A DNA stretch of 32,098 bases, from assembly GCA_024710705.1 (NCBI GenBank), contig JANJUF010000038.1, forward strand, positions 1 through 32,098. Reading direction: 5' to 3'. The stretch's first letter is position 1; each line of letters begins with the position of its first letter. Positions 6,969 through 16,247 of this stretch are shown here, in pieces. The position numbers and the translations under genes were made by a program. The notes beneath the pieces were generated by a model. The model saw only the letters and a list, made by a program, of their open reading frames with translations, searched no databases and had not been told where the DNA came from. This DNA comes from Gemmatimonadaceae bacterium. GTDB taxonomy: Bacteria > Gemmatimonadota > Gemmatimonadetes > Gemmatimonadales > Gemmatimonadaceae.

Positions 6969-8600
6969 ATGTCCACCTATTCGCCCAACGGCGTTCGCCA
7001 GCTCCCCGCGACCGTGAACGAGCCGGTCCGGAGCTATGCTCCCGGTTCGCCCGAACGAGCCTCCCTGCAGTCCCGCCTCAAGGCGATGGAAGGGGATCGC
7101 CCCGACATCGCCGTCGTCGTGAACGGCGAGGAAATCCGCCGCGGCAAGGCAACCAACGCCGTCTCCCCGCACAAGCACCAGCACGTGACGGCCACCTGGC
7201 ACCACGCCACGGCTGACGACGTCCGGCGCGCGATCGACACCGGCAAGGAGGCGTGGAAGGAGTGGAGCGAGTGGACGTGGGAGGAGCGCGCCGCGGTGTT
7301 CCTCAAGGCCGCCGACCTCCTCGCCGGCCCCTGGCGCGACACCATCAACGCCGCCACGATGCTCGGGCAGTCGAAGACGGTCTACCAGTCGGAGATCGAT
7401 GCCGCCTGTGAGATGACCGACTTCTTCCGGTTCAACGTCGCCTTCGCACGCGAGCTCTGCGCCGAGCAGCCCATCAGCGGCCCGGGCATGTGGAACCAGA
7501 GCGAGTACCGCGCGCTCGAGGGCTTCGTGTACGCCGTGACGCCGTTCAATTTCACGGCCATCGGCGGCAACCTGCCCACCGCACCGGCGCTGATGGGCAA
7601 TGTGGTGCTCTGGAAGCCCGCCTCGAGCGCCATGCTCTCGGCCTGGTACACGCTGCAGCTGCTCCACGAAGCCGGATTGCCCAAGGGCGTAATCAACTTC
7701 GTGCCGGGTGATCCGGCCCTCATCAGCGACATCGCGCTCAAGCATCGCGACCTCGCCGGCGTGCACTTCACCGGTTCCACCGGCGTGTTCAACTCGATGT
7801 GGAGCACGATCGGGCAGAACATGGCCAACTACCGCTCGTATCCCCGGATCGTGGGTGAGACGGGGGGCAAGGACTTCATCCTCGCGCACCCGAGCGCCGA
7901 CGTGCAGGCCTTCGCGGTGGCCTGCATCCGCGGCGCCTTCGAGTACCAGGGCCAGAAGTGCTCGGCGGCCAGCCGCATCTACGTGCCGAAGTCGCTCTGG
8001 CCCGAGGTAAAGGCCCGCATGGTCGCGATGATCGACGAGATCAAGATGGGCGACGTGAACGACTTCTCGAACTTCATGGGCGCGGTGATCGACCAGAAGG
8101 CCTTCGACCGCATCACTGGCTACCTCGCCGACGCCAAGGCGAACGCCACCATCATCGCCGGCGGCAAGGCCGATGGATCGACGGGCTGGTTCGTGGGCCC
8201 CACGCTGGTCGAGACCAAGGATCCCAACTATCGCCTCATGTGCGAGGAAATCTTCGGCCCCATCCTCACCGCCTATGTGTACGACGATGCCAAGTGGGAC
8301 GAGACCTTGCGCGTCGTGGACGCCACCTCGCCCTACGCCCTCACCGGCGCCGTGTTCGCGCAGGACCGGGCCGCGGTGAAGCAGGCCCACGCGGCGCTGC
8401 GTCATGCCGCCGGCAACTTCTACATCAACGACAAGTGCACCGGTGCGGTCGTCGGGCAGCAGCCCTTTGGCGGCGCGCGGGCCTCGGGCACCAACGACAA
8501 GGCCGGCTCCAAGCTCAACCTCACCCGATGGGTCAACGCCCGCACGGTGAAGGAGACCTTTGTTCCGGCAAAGGACTACAAGTATCCCCATATGGGATAG
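6969..8600 (+). CDS. pruA: L-glutamate gamma-semialdehyde dehydrogenase (P5C dehydrogenase)
   Basis: 543 residues, an aldehyde dehydrogenase of the single-function P5C dehydrogenase type, like mitochondrial ALDH4A1. It oxidises L-glutamate-5-semialdehyde, the open form of pyrroline-5-carboxylate, to glutamate with NAD, the second step of proline catabolism. Key features are VTPFNFTAIGGNLPTAPALMGN (Rossmann entry and oxyanion Asn region), the general base Glu297 in VGETGGKD and the nucleophile Cys331 in YQGQKCSAASR, followed by CEEIFGPILTAYVY near the C-terminus. There is no proline dehydrogenase domain or adjacent putB, unlike bifunctional PutA. It is followed after four bases by a PhzF-family gene. 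The start ATG lacks a strong Shine-Dalgarno; the next residues fit the family N-terminus. Confidence 0.95.
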   Translation: MSTYSPNGVRQLPATVNEPVRSYAPGSPERASLQSRLKAMEGDRPDIAVVVNGEEIRRGKATNAVSPHKHQHVTATWHHATADDVRRAIDTGKEAWKEWSEWTWEERAAVFLKAADLLAGPWRDTINAATMLGQSKTVYQSEIDAACEMTDFFRFNVAFARELCAEQPISGPGMWNQSEYRALEGFVYAVTPFNFTAIGGNLPTAPALMGNVVLWKPASSAMLSAWYTLQLLHEAGLPKGVINFVPGDPALISDIALKHRDLAGVHFTGSTGVFNSMWSTIGQNMANYRSYPRIVGETGGKDFILAHPSADVQAFAVACIRGAFEYQGQKCSAASRIYVPKSLWPEVKARMVAMIDEIKMGDVNDFSNFMGAVIDQKAFDRITGYLADAKANATIIAGGKADGSTGWFVGPTLVETKDPNYRLMCEEIFGPILTAYVYDDAKWDETLRVVDATSPYALTGAVFAQDRAAVKQAHAALRHAAGNFYINDKCTGAVVGQQPFGGARASGTNDKAGSKLNLTRWVNARTVKETFVPAKDYKYPHMG

Positions 8601-8604
8601 GGAC

Positions 8605-9516
8605 GTGCGCTACCTGACGCTCGACGTCTTCACCGATTCCATGTTCGGCGGCAACCAGCTTGCCGTCTTTCCCGACGCCACGGGGATTCCGGAAGACCTG
8701 CTGTTGCCCATCACCCGGGAGTTCAACTTTTCCGAGGTGACGTTCTGCTATCCGGCCAGCGACGCCGCACACACGCGGCGCGTGCGGATCTTCACGCCCG
8801 GTGAGGAGATGCCCTTCGCCGGCCACCCGACCATCGGTACGGCGGCGGTGCTGGCCCTGTGCGAGAACGCCCTTGGCGGGGCGCGCGTGGGGAAGCTCAC
8901 GCTGGATCTCAAGGTCGGAACGGTGCCGGTGGACGTGCGCATCGAGCGCGACGACCTCGCGTGGGCCGAGCTCTCGGTGGCGAAGCTGCCCGAACTCGGG
9001 CCGGCCACACCCACCCTCAACACCCTGGCCGAGATCCTCTCGCTCGAGGCCAAGGACCTGGTCGGCGGTGCGCTGTCGCCCCAGGCGGTCTCCTGCGGCA
9101 TTCCCTTCTTGCTCGTCCCGCTCAAGAGCGTGGATGCCGTACAGCGCGCGCGGGTGCGGATGGACCTGTGGGAGGCCACCCTCAAGCGCTCATGGTCGCC
9201 GGAGATCTTCGTTGCCGCGCGCGATGCGGAAGCCGGCGAACGGCATTGGCGCGCCCGCATGTTCGCGCCGGGCCTGAACGTGCCCGAGGATCCGGCGACG
9301 GGCTCGGCCGTGGCGGCCTTCGGGGGATGGCTGGCGATGAAGGACTCGCGACCCGACGCCGAGTTCGCGTGGACGGTGCGTCAGGGCGTGGAGATGGGAC
9401 GCCCGAGCCAGCTCGACGTGCGGGCCCGCAAGAGCGGTGGAGCCGTGACGGCCGTGCAGGTCGCCGGACACGCGATCCTCACGGGCGAAGGCCGGCTGCG
9501 GCTCCCCACGCGCTGA
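8605..9516 (+). CDS. PhzF-family isomerase/epimerase
   Basis: 303 residues from a GTG four bases after the pruA stop, with GGGATAGGGA just upstream. The N-terminus VRYLTLDVFTDSMFGGNQLAVFP is typical of PhzF proteins. The catalytic glutamate is Glu44 in NFSEVTF, matching Glu45 of PhzF. The segment MPFAGHPTIGTA is the conserved substrate-binding loop, and PEDPATGSAVAAFGGWL carries the conserved aspartate. The fold is two diaminopimelate-epimerase-like halves. Outside phenazine pathways most members have unknown substrates, and nothing here suggests phenazine synthesis. The tight coupling to P5C dehydrogenase hints at a substrate in amino-acid catabolism, which is inference only. Confidence 0.9.
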   Translation: MRYLTLDVFTDSMFGGNQLAVFPDATGIPEDLLLPITREFNFSEVTFCYPASDAAHTRRVRIFTPGEEMPFAGHPTIGTAAVLALCENALGGARVGKLTLDLKVGTVPVDVRIERDDLAWAELSVAKLPELGPATPTLNTLAEILSLEAKDLVGGALSPQAVSCGIPFLLVPLKSVDAVQRARVRMDLWEATLKRSWSPEIFVAARDAEAGERHWRARMFAPGLNVPEDPATGSAVAAFGGWLAMKDSRPDAEFAWTVRQGVEMGRPSQLDVRARKSGGAVTAVQVAGHAILTGEGRLRLPTR

Positions 9517-9540
9517 CCCGCGACACGTACCTCGCGGCGC

Positions 9541-10854
9541 TCACTCCGCGACGCGCAGCATGCCACCGGTCGTAGGACGCGAGATGCGCCCCGCCTGCGT
9601 CCCGTCGAAGGCCCGCATGCCGGCGTGCCACAGCACCGCCTGGTCGCGACCATTCCGCTTGGCCACGTAGAGCGCCTCGTCGGCGCGGGCCAAGAGGGTC
9701 TTCGCGACTTCGTCGTCGTGCGCGAAGGACGCCGCGACGCCGAGGCTGACCGTGATGCGTATTTCCGGCGGCAGTGAGCGAAAGCGGTGCGCGCGGAAAG
9801 CCGACATCACGCGTTCGGCGAGGATCAGCGCGCCCTCGTCGTTGGACTCGGGGGCCAGGATCGTGAACTCCTCGCCGCCGAAGCGCGCCACCACATCGAC
9901 CTCGCGCGCCGTCTCGCGCAGGAGCCGCCCCACCTCACGGATCACTTCGTCGCCGGTGAGATGCCCGAATTCGTCGTTGATGCGCTTGAAATGGTCCACG
10001 TCGATCGCGAGGACGGCCAGTTCCTTCTTCTGGCGCACCGCCCGCGACACTTCGCGTTCGGCGAGCTGATTGAGTCCGCGGCGGTTGTAGCAGCCCGACA
10101 GGGGGTCGGTGAGCACAATTGCCTGGAGGTGGTCGCGCATCCGGTTGTAGGCCCGTCCGATCACCGACACCGGATCGGGCAGCGGCTCGACATCCTCCTC
10201 GTACCGCATGGAGAAGTCCCCCTCTTGGGCCCGCCCGAACAGCGTCACGAGCCGCTGCATCCGCGCCGCCACCTGGCCCTGCAACGCGACGTACACCAGC
10301 ACACCGATGCAGTACAGCGCCAAGGTCCAGAGCTCCTCGGCCGGTGACGGGAGCCGGCCCATGTCGGCGGCGAGCGCCACCATCGCGGTGTAGCCAACGG
10401 CGATCAGCACGAGATTGGCGATCGTCGGCATCCATCCAAAGAAGACTTGGGTGATCTGCACCGTGAAGATCGAGACAATCAGTGCGCGGCCGTATTGCTC
10501 AGGCGGCGTCATCAGCACGACGCCGCCGAAGAGGATCAGCACATCGGAGGCGATCGCTCCGATGACCAGGCGCGACCCTGCCCGCCCGGAGTGCTGCAGG
10601 TGCGCCGTAAGCAGCCGATGGAAAGCGAGATACACCAGCACCATCCCGGAGACGAGCAACAGCAGGTGCCGCTCGCTCAAGACCCCCACGAAGATGGACT
10701 GCGCCGAGATCACGCCGAACCACTTGAGGATGATCGTCGAGAAGCCCACCAACGACACGAAGATCGCGCGATACCGACCCTGCCAGCGCAGGACGTCGGC
10801 GTTCGTCTCCTCGGGACTCGGGGTGTGTGAAGTGCTCGGGGGGAGCGACAGCAT
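9541..10854 (-). CDS. Membrane-bound diguanylate cyclase (GGDEF)
   Basis: 437 residues. About six transmembrane helices (residues 31-50, 63-81, 96-115, 122-140, 144-162, 175-192) are followed by a HAMP-like stretch (200-245) and a GGDEF domain (about 246-415). The active-site motif is GGEEF at 326-330, and the inhibitory site RxxD is present five residues before it (Arg317-Asp320, REVD), so the enzyme should make cyclic di-GMP from two GTP and be product-inhibited. The membrane part is not a recognised sensor family. ATG 10854 is chosen because the sequence upstream to an in-frame GTG at 10908 looks like leader rather than coding; neither start has a convincing ribosome-binding site. It is downstream of and convergent in direction with the barrel gene at 10975. 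Confidence 0.9.
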   Translation of the reverse strand: MLSLPPSTSHTPSPEETNADVLRWQGRYRAIFVSLVGFSTIILKWFGVISAQSIFVGVLSERHLLLLVSGMVLVYLAFHRLLTAHLQHSGRAGSRLVIGAIASDVLILFGGVVLMTPPEQYGRALIVSIFTVQITQVFFGWMPTIANLVLIAVGYTAMVALAADMGRLPSPAEELWTLALYCIGVLVYVALQGQVAARMQRLVTLFGRAQEGDFSMRYEEDVEPLPDPVSVIGRAYNRMRDHLQAIVLTDPLSGCYNRRGLNQLAEREVSRAVRQKKELAVLAIDVDHFKRINDEFGHLTGDEVIREVGRLLRETAREVDVVARFGGEEFTILAPESNDEGALILAERVMSAFRAHRFRSLPPEIRITVSLGVAASFAHDDEVAKTLLARADEALYVAKRNGRDQAVLWHAGMRAFDGTQAGRISRPTTGGMLRVAE

Positions 10855-10873
10855 CGTGGTCGAGAATGACCTA

Positions 10874-10917
10874 GGCCGGGGGGAACAGCATAGCCTGATA
10901 ACAGGCACGCTCCGGCC
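10874..10917 (-). promoter_or_regulatory. Nested stem-loop in the leader of the diguanylate cyclase gene
   Basis: An outer 6-bp stem (GGCCGG with CCGGCC) encloses an inner perfect hairpin GCCTG-ATAA-CAGGC at 10893-10906. It lies between the barrel-protein stop and the cyclase ATG. It may be a weak terminator for the upstream gene or a leader structure. It is too short to match known cyclic di-GMP riboswitches. Confidence 0.4.
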
Positions 10918-10974
10918 GATTTACGCAAGGCGTCGTGCTGGTCAGTCGCCCGGCGAGAGCCCCCAACCGGCAGC

Positions 10975-13323
10975 CTAGAAGCGCGCCTCAAGGTAGAGGT
11001 CGAGCCGCGTCTGCCAACGCGGGTGCATGCCGCGGGCCAAGTCCACTCGAATCATGCCATCGAGCACACTGGCTCCGACCCCGACCCCACTCATGGGCCT
11101 GCCGATCTCGCCCCAGCCGTCCCGGGGCCCGGCCCAGCCGAGGTCCCCGAAGACGACGGGGCGAAAGAGGGTCCAGCTCCGCCCGATCTCGAGGCGTCCC
11201 ATCCAGAAACTCTCGCCGACCATCGTCCCGGCGGTCTGCCCGCGTACGCTCTGCAAGCCCCCGAGGAAGAACTGACGCTGGGCGGGTAGCTGTCCTTCCG
11301 TCGTTCCAGCCGCGCCGGTCACGGACGCCGCAATCGGCCCGATTCCCTTCGACACCGTGGTCTCGAGGAACGCGCGTCCGTAGTCGGTGGGTCCGCCGGC
11401 ACCCTCGAGGCGTAGATCGGCAGCCAGTCTCCATCCCTGCGGATCGAGCCCCCGACTCGCGCGCCACCGGGCACCGGCGCCGTAGTACCATCCGTCATCG
11501 GCAATCACGTTGCCGAGGAAGCGGTCGTCGTTGGCACCGCCGAACAGCGACCAGCGATTCTCGACGGTGGCGCTCCACTGCTCCTCGGCGAAGAGTCGCC
11601 ACTCAAATCCTCCGGGTGCGGCACGCTCCCCCGCGAGCTCGGCGCCCCAGGCGCGGTGGTAGAAGCCCTCGTCACGCGCATAGAGCAGCGCCGGCAGGGA
11701 TGCGCCGAACGAGAGCGGATCGCCGAAATCGCCGCTGACGTCGAGCCGCCGAAACACCGAGCCGCGAAGCTGCCGTCGCCCGTTGCTGCGAGCGAGGGAG
11801 AACGCGCCGTTGAGCTGCAGGTCGGCCGCCGATCCGCGGGCCTCGAGCGCCACGCTATAGCCCTTGCCGAGGGTGGCACCGACCTTCCCGCCCGTGGAGA
11901 ACCCTTCCACGCGGTTGAACCGCGTGTAGGCCAGTCCGTACTCATACGTCGGCTTTCGCGGCGCCCAGGCCGGCTGCAGTCCGAAGTCGAGTCGTCGGAT
12001 CAGCTCCTCGCGGTCGGCGGCGCCGAAGAGTTCCTCCCCGGCGTCGTAGATCGAGGGCGGCAGCTCGCTCGACGTCGCCAACACCGACACGTCGCAGGGC
12101 AGGACGATCGCCATCTGCAGCGCGCCCCCTCCGCGGCGATCGTAGACCGTGTGCGTGCCGCCGACGGCGCAGCTCGAATCACGCCGCGCGCGTCGCAGGG
12201 TGTCGAGCCGCGCATAGAACACCCGCATCGAGTCCCGCACCGCGGCGGAATCGATGCCCAGGGTGCGCAGGCTGTCGCGCAGCGAGTCCCCGCGCATCGC
12301 GATCCGCGCCGGCGCGATGCGCGGCAAGTCGCTCGTGGCGTTCACGCTCTCGTACCGATAGCGCTGTTCGATGCTGAACGGCACGCGCATGAAGCTCACC
12401 CGGGCGTACCCTTCGGCCCCCTGCGTGCGCGGGAGCCAGAAGCGCTGCTCGAACAGGCCATACTCGACCGTCACGGCCGTGATCTCGGCTCGCATCGGCG
12501 TCAACATCCCCCGCACGACCGCCGGCATGTCCTCCCGCGCGTCCGGATCCTCGGCTTCGACCGTCTCCCAGATGTCCATCGGCGCCGAGAAGCGCATCAC
12601 CGCGCGCACGAGATGCGCACGCTCCGTCTCGAACCAGAACGATCCCACGACGAGGTTCCACACCGCCCACCGCGGCGTCGCGACAATCTCCTTCAGCGTG
12701 ATGCGCTTCCCGTCGGGCAGCAGCATCGTGATTGAGTCACCGCTGGCGAAGGTGAAGTAGGCTTCCGACCCTTCGGCCACCGGATGGATCAGCATCGGGG
12801 TGCCGTCCTCGTCGGAGCTGCCGACCATCTCGAAGAGCCACAGCTCGTCCTTGCCCGGGTAGTAGGGCACGGCGAGCATGTCATCGAGCTCGTTCTCGAG
12901 CTCGTTGCGCATCTCCTCCTCGGCCTCGCGAAGGCCCTGCACGATCGGCACGGCCTGCCGCGCTCCCAGGACCTCGACGTGGGCGCCGATGCCGCGCTGC
13001 CAGCGCACGCGGGCAGCGCTCTCGCTACGGAAGGCCAGCCGCGAGCGCGCGGTCTCGCGGATGCTCATGCCCGCCGAAATCCGCTGGTAGCTCTTGACGT
13101 CGTACGAGACCAGCGAGGAATCCTGCTGGAGCCGGGCGGCGCGGGCCTGAAGCAGCAGCCGGCGAGCCCCGTCGTCGCGGAAGGCCGTCCGGCGATGCTC
13201 GTCCGTGACGGCGATGCGCTGCCGGATGGGCGGGCGCACGGCGATGCCCCCGGAGACGCCGGTGGAATCACGGTCCACTTGCACGGTGACCTGCAGGGCG
13301 AGCAACAACGCCGGGACCAGCAT
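10975..13323 (-). CDS. Outer-membrane beta-barrel protein, BamA/TamA-like C-terminal barrel, novel N-terminal region
   Basis: 782 residues. A signal peptide (MLVPALLLALQVTVQ) is followed by an about 330-residue beta-rich region (YDVKSYQRISAG, FTFASGDSITMLLPDGKRI), a serine/arginine-rich spacer, and a C-terminal barrel of about 370 residues. The barrel ends in aromatic phenylalanine (LYLEARF), and FFLGGLQSVRGQ resembles the VRG loop-6 motif of Omp85 proteins. I see no POTRA-domain pattern, so it is not an ordinary BamA. The N-terminal half may resemble DUF5686-type proteins, but I cannot confirm that. ATG 13323 is chosen over GTG 13329 because GAGGGG sits at proper spacing before the ATG. Its substrate and role are unknown; an envelope function is the safe call. 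Confidence 0.75.
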   Translation of the reverse strand: MLVPALLLALQVTVQVDRDSTGVSGGIAVRPPIRQRIAVTDEHRRTAFRDDGARRLLLQARAARLQQDSSLVSYDVKSYQRISAGMSIRETARSRLAFRSESAARVRWQRGIGAHVEVLGARQAVPIVQGLREAEEEMRNELENELDDMLAVPYYPGKDELWLFEMVGSSDEDGTPMLIHPVAEGSEAYFTFASGDSITMLLPDGKRITLKEIVATPRWAVWNLVVGSFWFETERAHLVRAVMRFSAPMDIWETVEAEDPDAREDMPAVVRGMLTPMRAEITAVTVEYGLFEQRFWLPRTQGAEGYARVSFMRVPFSIEQRYRYESVNATSDLPRIAPARIAMRGDSLRDSLRTLGIDSAAVRDSMRVFYARLDTLRRARRDSSCAVGGTHTVYDRRGGGALQMAIVLPCDVSVLATSSELPPSIYDAGEELFGAADREELIRRLDFGLQPAWAPRKPTYEYGLAYTRFNRVEGFSTGGKVGATLGKGYSVALEARGSAADLQLNGAFSLARSNGRRQLRGSVFRRLDVSGDFGDPLSFGASLPALLYARDEGFYHRAWGAELAGERAAPGGFEWRLFAEEQWSATVENRWSLFGGANDDRFLGNVIADDGWYYGAGARWRASRGLDPQGWRLAADLRLEGAGGPTDYGRAFLETTVSKGIGPIAASVTGAAGTTEGQLPAQRQFFLGGLQSVRGQTAGTMVGESFWMGRLEIGRSWTLFRPVVFGDLGWAGPRDGWGEIGRPMSGVGVGASVLDGMIRVDLARGMHPRWQTRLDLYLEARF

Positions 13324-13398
13324 CCGCACCCCTCGTTCGTATCAAGGCCTGCCGCTGCCCGACGACGGCACGCCCGCCCTCCGCAGCACTCCCCCGTT

Positions 13399-14640
13399 CT
13401 ACGGCCTCGAGGGGCGGGGAGTTTCCCGACGGTTGCCTCCGCCAACGGAATCGCGACTGGATTCCCGCTCCTGGTGCTGGCGCAGCGCGCCGAAGGCGCG
13501 TCCGGACGCTTCCGCGGCGGCGCGGTCGGCGCGGTCGAGCTCAGCCGCGCCCGGAAGCCGCAGGGCCGCCACAAGCACGGGCAGCAGGATCAGCCCGACG
13601 CCGCCGGGGAAACTGGGGCGACCGTCCGCCGCCAAGCCGCCGAAACGCGCCACGAGTGAAGCGCTGTTCCGCTGGACCCAGACCGTCGCAATGATCACGC
13701 CGACACCGAGCGCCGCCAGGACAATCGGGAAGAACGGCGTGTCGCGGAACACTTCGCTCGCCAGCCAGCCCAGGTACGCCACGAACCACGCCATCCCCAG
13801 CAGGGTCCACACGAACCGCCCCATCCGTAGCGAGAAGGCAAAGGCGACCAGCGCGGCGGGGACAAGCAGGTGTCGGAACGCGTTGAAGCGTCCGATCAGC
13901 ATGACCGATGCCGCGGCCGCGGCGACGGCCGCCGCGAGGTGCAGCCAGAGCGCAAAGTCCTCGTCTCCCTGCTGCCGTCGCGCGGTCTCGTAGGCCGCCG
14001 CCGTCAGCAGGCTGGCGCCCATCACCCACACCCACGCGGCACTGACCGCGCCGAACCCGAATCGGCCCAACGCATCGGCAGCGTGAAACAGAAAACGGAG
14101 CAGGATGGCCGCGACGGGCAGCACCAGGAGCGAGAATCGTACCTGGCGCAAGGCGAACAGGGCCGCCGCGAGCGTCGCGAGCTCGACGACGATCTCCTCG
14201 CCACGACAGTTCCAGAGCATGAAGTCGGGATAGCCGCAGGCGCCCGCCGGCGGCGCGGCGAACCACCCCGCGAGCTCGTTGATCGCCACGACGGCGATGG
14301 GCACCATCCCCACCGCGAGCAGTACGGAGAATCCCGACGCCTGCGCAAAGCCCTCGCCGCGCAATCGCCATGCCACAACCAGGAACAGCGCGGCGTACAG
14401 TACCGCCACGGCGAGCACGCCGCCGGCACCCAGCCACGTCCATCGATCGGCCAGGAACCACCCCATGGCGATGAGCACGGTGAGCGCGCCGAGCACATAG
14501 CCAATCGTCGCGGCCCCGATTGGGCGTGGGGCAACATCCGGACGTGCTGGCACGAGATCGCGGATGGCCTGTGCCTGCGCCGCCGTGATGATGCCCAGCG
14601 AAACCGCGGCGTCGAGCCGCCGATCGTCATTGCCCTCCAT
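13399..14640 (-). CDS. Polytopic membrane protein, possibly DUF2157-like
   Basis: 413 residues. A short cytoplasmic N-terminus (LDAAVSLGIITAAQAQAIRDL) resembles the helical head of DUF2157 proteins, followed by roughly ten hydrophobic helices, for example IGYVLGALTVLIAMGWFLAD and GVLAVAVLYAALFLVVAWRL. A loop near residue 140 contains two cysteines (PAGACGYPDFMLWNCRGEE). The C-terminal 40 residues are charged and look disordered. The ATG has a strong GGGAGGGG site. The gene starts divergently from the decarboxylase gene with only 46 bases between. Family naming is tentative and no transport or enzyme motif is visible. Confidence 0.7.
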   Translation of the reverse strand: MEGNDDRRLDAAVSLGIITAAQAQAIRDLVPARPDVAPRPIGAATIGYVLGALTVLIAMGWFLADRWTWLGAGGVLAVAVLYAALFLVVAWRLRGEGFAQASGFSVLLAVGMVPIAVVAINELAGWFAAPPAGACGYPDFMLWNCRGEEIVVELATLAAALFALRQVRFSLLVLPVAAILLRFLFHAADALGRFGFGAVSAAWVWVMGASLLTAAAYETARRQQGDEDFALWLHLAAAVAAAAASVMLIGRFNAFRHLLVPAALVAFAFSLRMGRFVWTLLGMAWFVAYLGWLASEVFRDTPFFPIVLAALGVGVIIATVWVQRNSASLVARFGGLAADGRPSFPGGVGLILLPVLVAALRLPGAAELDRADRAAAEASGRAFGALRQHQERESSRDSVGGGNRRETPRPSRP

Positions 14641-14686
14641 GGCCCCTCCCGTTGCGAGGGCGTGCCGCACCCTCATCATTTCCTCA

Positions 14687-16150
14687 ATGCGCCGAACCCC
14701 GCAGGCCGCCGACACCGGCGATCTCCCCCTCGACGATTTCCAGCAGCACGCCGACACGCTGGTGCGCTGGATCTCCGCGTATCTAGAGACCCCTGAACGC
14801 TACCCGGTTCTGCCACGCATCGCGCCAGGCGACCTAGGGCGCGCACTGCCGTCGCGGATGCCGGACGCGCCGGAACCGCTGTCGGCCATCATCGCCGATC
14901 TCGACCGGGTCATCATGCCCGGCGTCACGCACTGGAATCACCCGGGATTCCTCGCCTACTTCGCCAATACGGCCTCGGTCCCCGGAATCCTCGGCGAGCT
15001 GGTCAGCGCGGCGCTGAACCAGGTGGGGATCCTGTGGCGCACCTCGCCGGCGTTGGCGGAACTGGAGCAGACGACCACCGCCTGGCTGCGTGACGCCATG
15101 GCGCTGCCCGGCGATTGGTTTGGCATGATCACGGACACCGCCTCGACGAGCACGCTGCTCGCGCTTGCCGCCGCGCGCGAGCGCGATCCCGCCCTCGACA
15201 TCCGCGAGCGCGGCATGGCCGGACGCCCGGACCTGCCGCGCCTCCGCGTCTACTGCTCCGAGCAGGCCCACTCCTCGGTGGACAAGGCCGCGATCACCCT
15301 GGGCCTCGGCCACGCGAACGTCGTGCGCATCCCCACCGATGACGCCTTCCGGATGCGCGCTGACCTCCTGGACGCCGCCATCCGCGCCGACCGGGCGGCC
15401 GGGATGCGACCGCTCGCGGTCGTCGCCACGCTGGGCACGACCTCGAGCACGGCCGTCGACCCACTTGGCGACATCGCGGACGTCTGCACGCGCGAAGGGA
15501 TGTGGCTGCACGTGGATGCCGCGTACGGCGGCGTGCTGGCCCTGCTGCCGGAGCGGCGCCGCGAGTTCACCGGGCTCGGGCGTGCGGATTCGCTGGTGGT
15601 GAACCCCCATAAGTGGCTGTTCACGCCGATGGACTGCAGCGTGCTGTGGACCCAGCACCCAGACGTGCTCCGGCGTGCCTTCTCGCTCACGCCGGAGTAT
15701 CTGCGCACGTCGGAGCAGGACGTCGCGCTGACCTACTCGGACTATTCCTTCCAACTCGGCCGCCGGTTCCGCGCCCTCAAGCTCTGGTTCGTGCTCCGCG
15801 CCTTCGGGCTCGAAGGGCTGCGGTCACGCATCCGGCACCACTGCGCGCTGGCCCAGCGCTTCGCCGCCTGGGTGACGCAGGCTTCGAACTGGGAAGTCCT
15901 CGCGCCGGTGGGGATGTCCGTTGTTTGCTTCCGATACCATCCGACGGGCGCAAGCGACGAAGGAGCGCTCGAGCGGGTGAATGCCGCGATCCTCGAGCGG
16001 GTGAACGCCAGCGGGCGCGTGTTCCTCTCGCATACCAAGCTGGCCGGCCGGTATGTTCTTCGGGTGGCGGTGGGCAATCTGCGGACCGAGGAGGCACACC
16101 TGGCTGAGGCGTGGCGACTCCTTCGGGAAAGTGCCGGAGACCCAGATTAA
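14687..16150 (+). CDS. PLP-dependent group II decarboxylase (aromatic-L-amino-acid decarboxylase family)
   Basis: 487 residues. The group II decarboxylase fold is shown by THWNHPGFLAYFANTASVPG at the N-terminal part, GMITDTASTSTLLALAAARE, the cofactor-binding aspartate in WLHVDAAYGG, and the Schiff-base lysine Lys309 in VVNPHKWLFTPMDC. A tail segment LGRRFRALKLWFVLRAFGLEG matches the substrate-loop and C-terminal region of DDC and TDC enzymes. It would decarboxylate an aromatic L-amino acid (tryptophan, tyrosine or DOPA) to the amine in the cytoplasm; the exact substrate cannot be read from sequence. It is isolated in orientation: divergent from the membrane protein and followed by a lipoprotein gene after 97 bases. 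Confidence 0.92.
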   Translation: MRRTPQAADTGDLPLDDFQQHADTLVRWISAYLETPERYPVLPRIAPGDLGRALPSRMPDAPEPLSAIIADLDRVIMPGVTHWNHPGFLAYFANTASVPGILGELVSAALNQVGILWRTSPALAELEQTTTAWLRDAMALPGDWFGMITDTASTSTLLALAAARERDPALDIRERGMAGRPDLPRLRVYCSEQAHSSVDKAAITLGLGHANVVRIPTDDAFRMRADLLDAAIRADRAAGMRPLAVVATLGTTSSTAVDPLGDIADVCTREGMWLHVDAAYGGVLALLPERRREFTGLGRADSLVVNPHKWLFTPMDCSVLWTQHPDVLRRAFSLTPEYLRTSEQDVALTYSDYSFQLGRRFRALKLWFVLRAFGLEGLRSRIRHHCALAQRFAAWVTQASNWEVLAPVGMSVVCFRYHPTGASDEGALERVNAAILERVNASGRVFLSHTKLAGRYVLRVAVGNLRTEEAHLAEAWRLLRESAGDPD

Positions 16151-16247
16151 CGTCGGCGCGGCCGGGGCATCCAACTGGCAACCAACACGCGCAGGCTCCC
16201 ACCCTGCCACGCGACAACCGGCCGACGTGGCCGCAGGAGGCACACCG

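Noticed and set aside
6861-8591. A 576-codon open frame on the minus strand opposite pruA
   Set aside because: It is antisense to a fully recognisable aldehyde dehydrogenase, has Arg/Gly/His-rich composition and no domain pattern; a by-product of GC-rich codon use.
8605-9516. Phenazine biosynthesis locus
   Set aside because: Only a PhzF-family member is present; no other phz genes are nearby, and the family is much broader than phenazine synthesis.
10874-10917. Possible cyclic di-GMP riboswitch before the diguanylate cyclase
   Set aside because: The structure is only about 44 bases and lacks the known two-helix receptor features.
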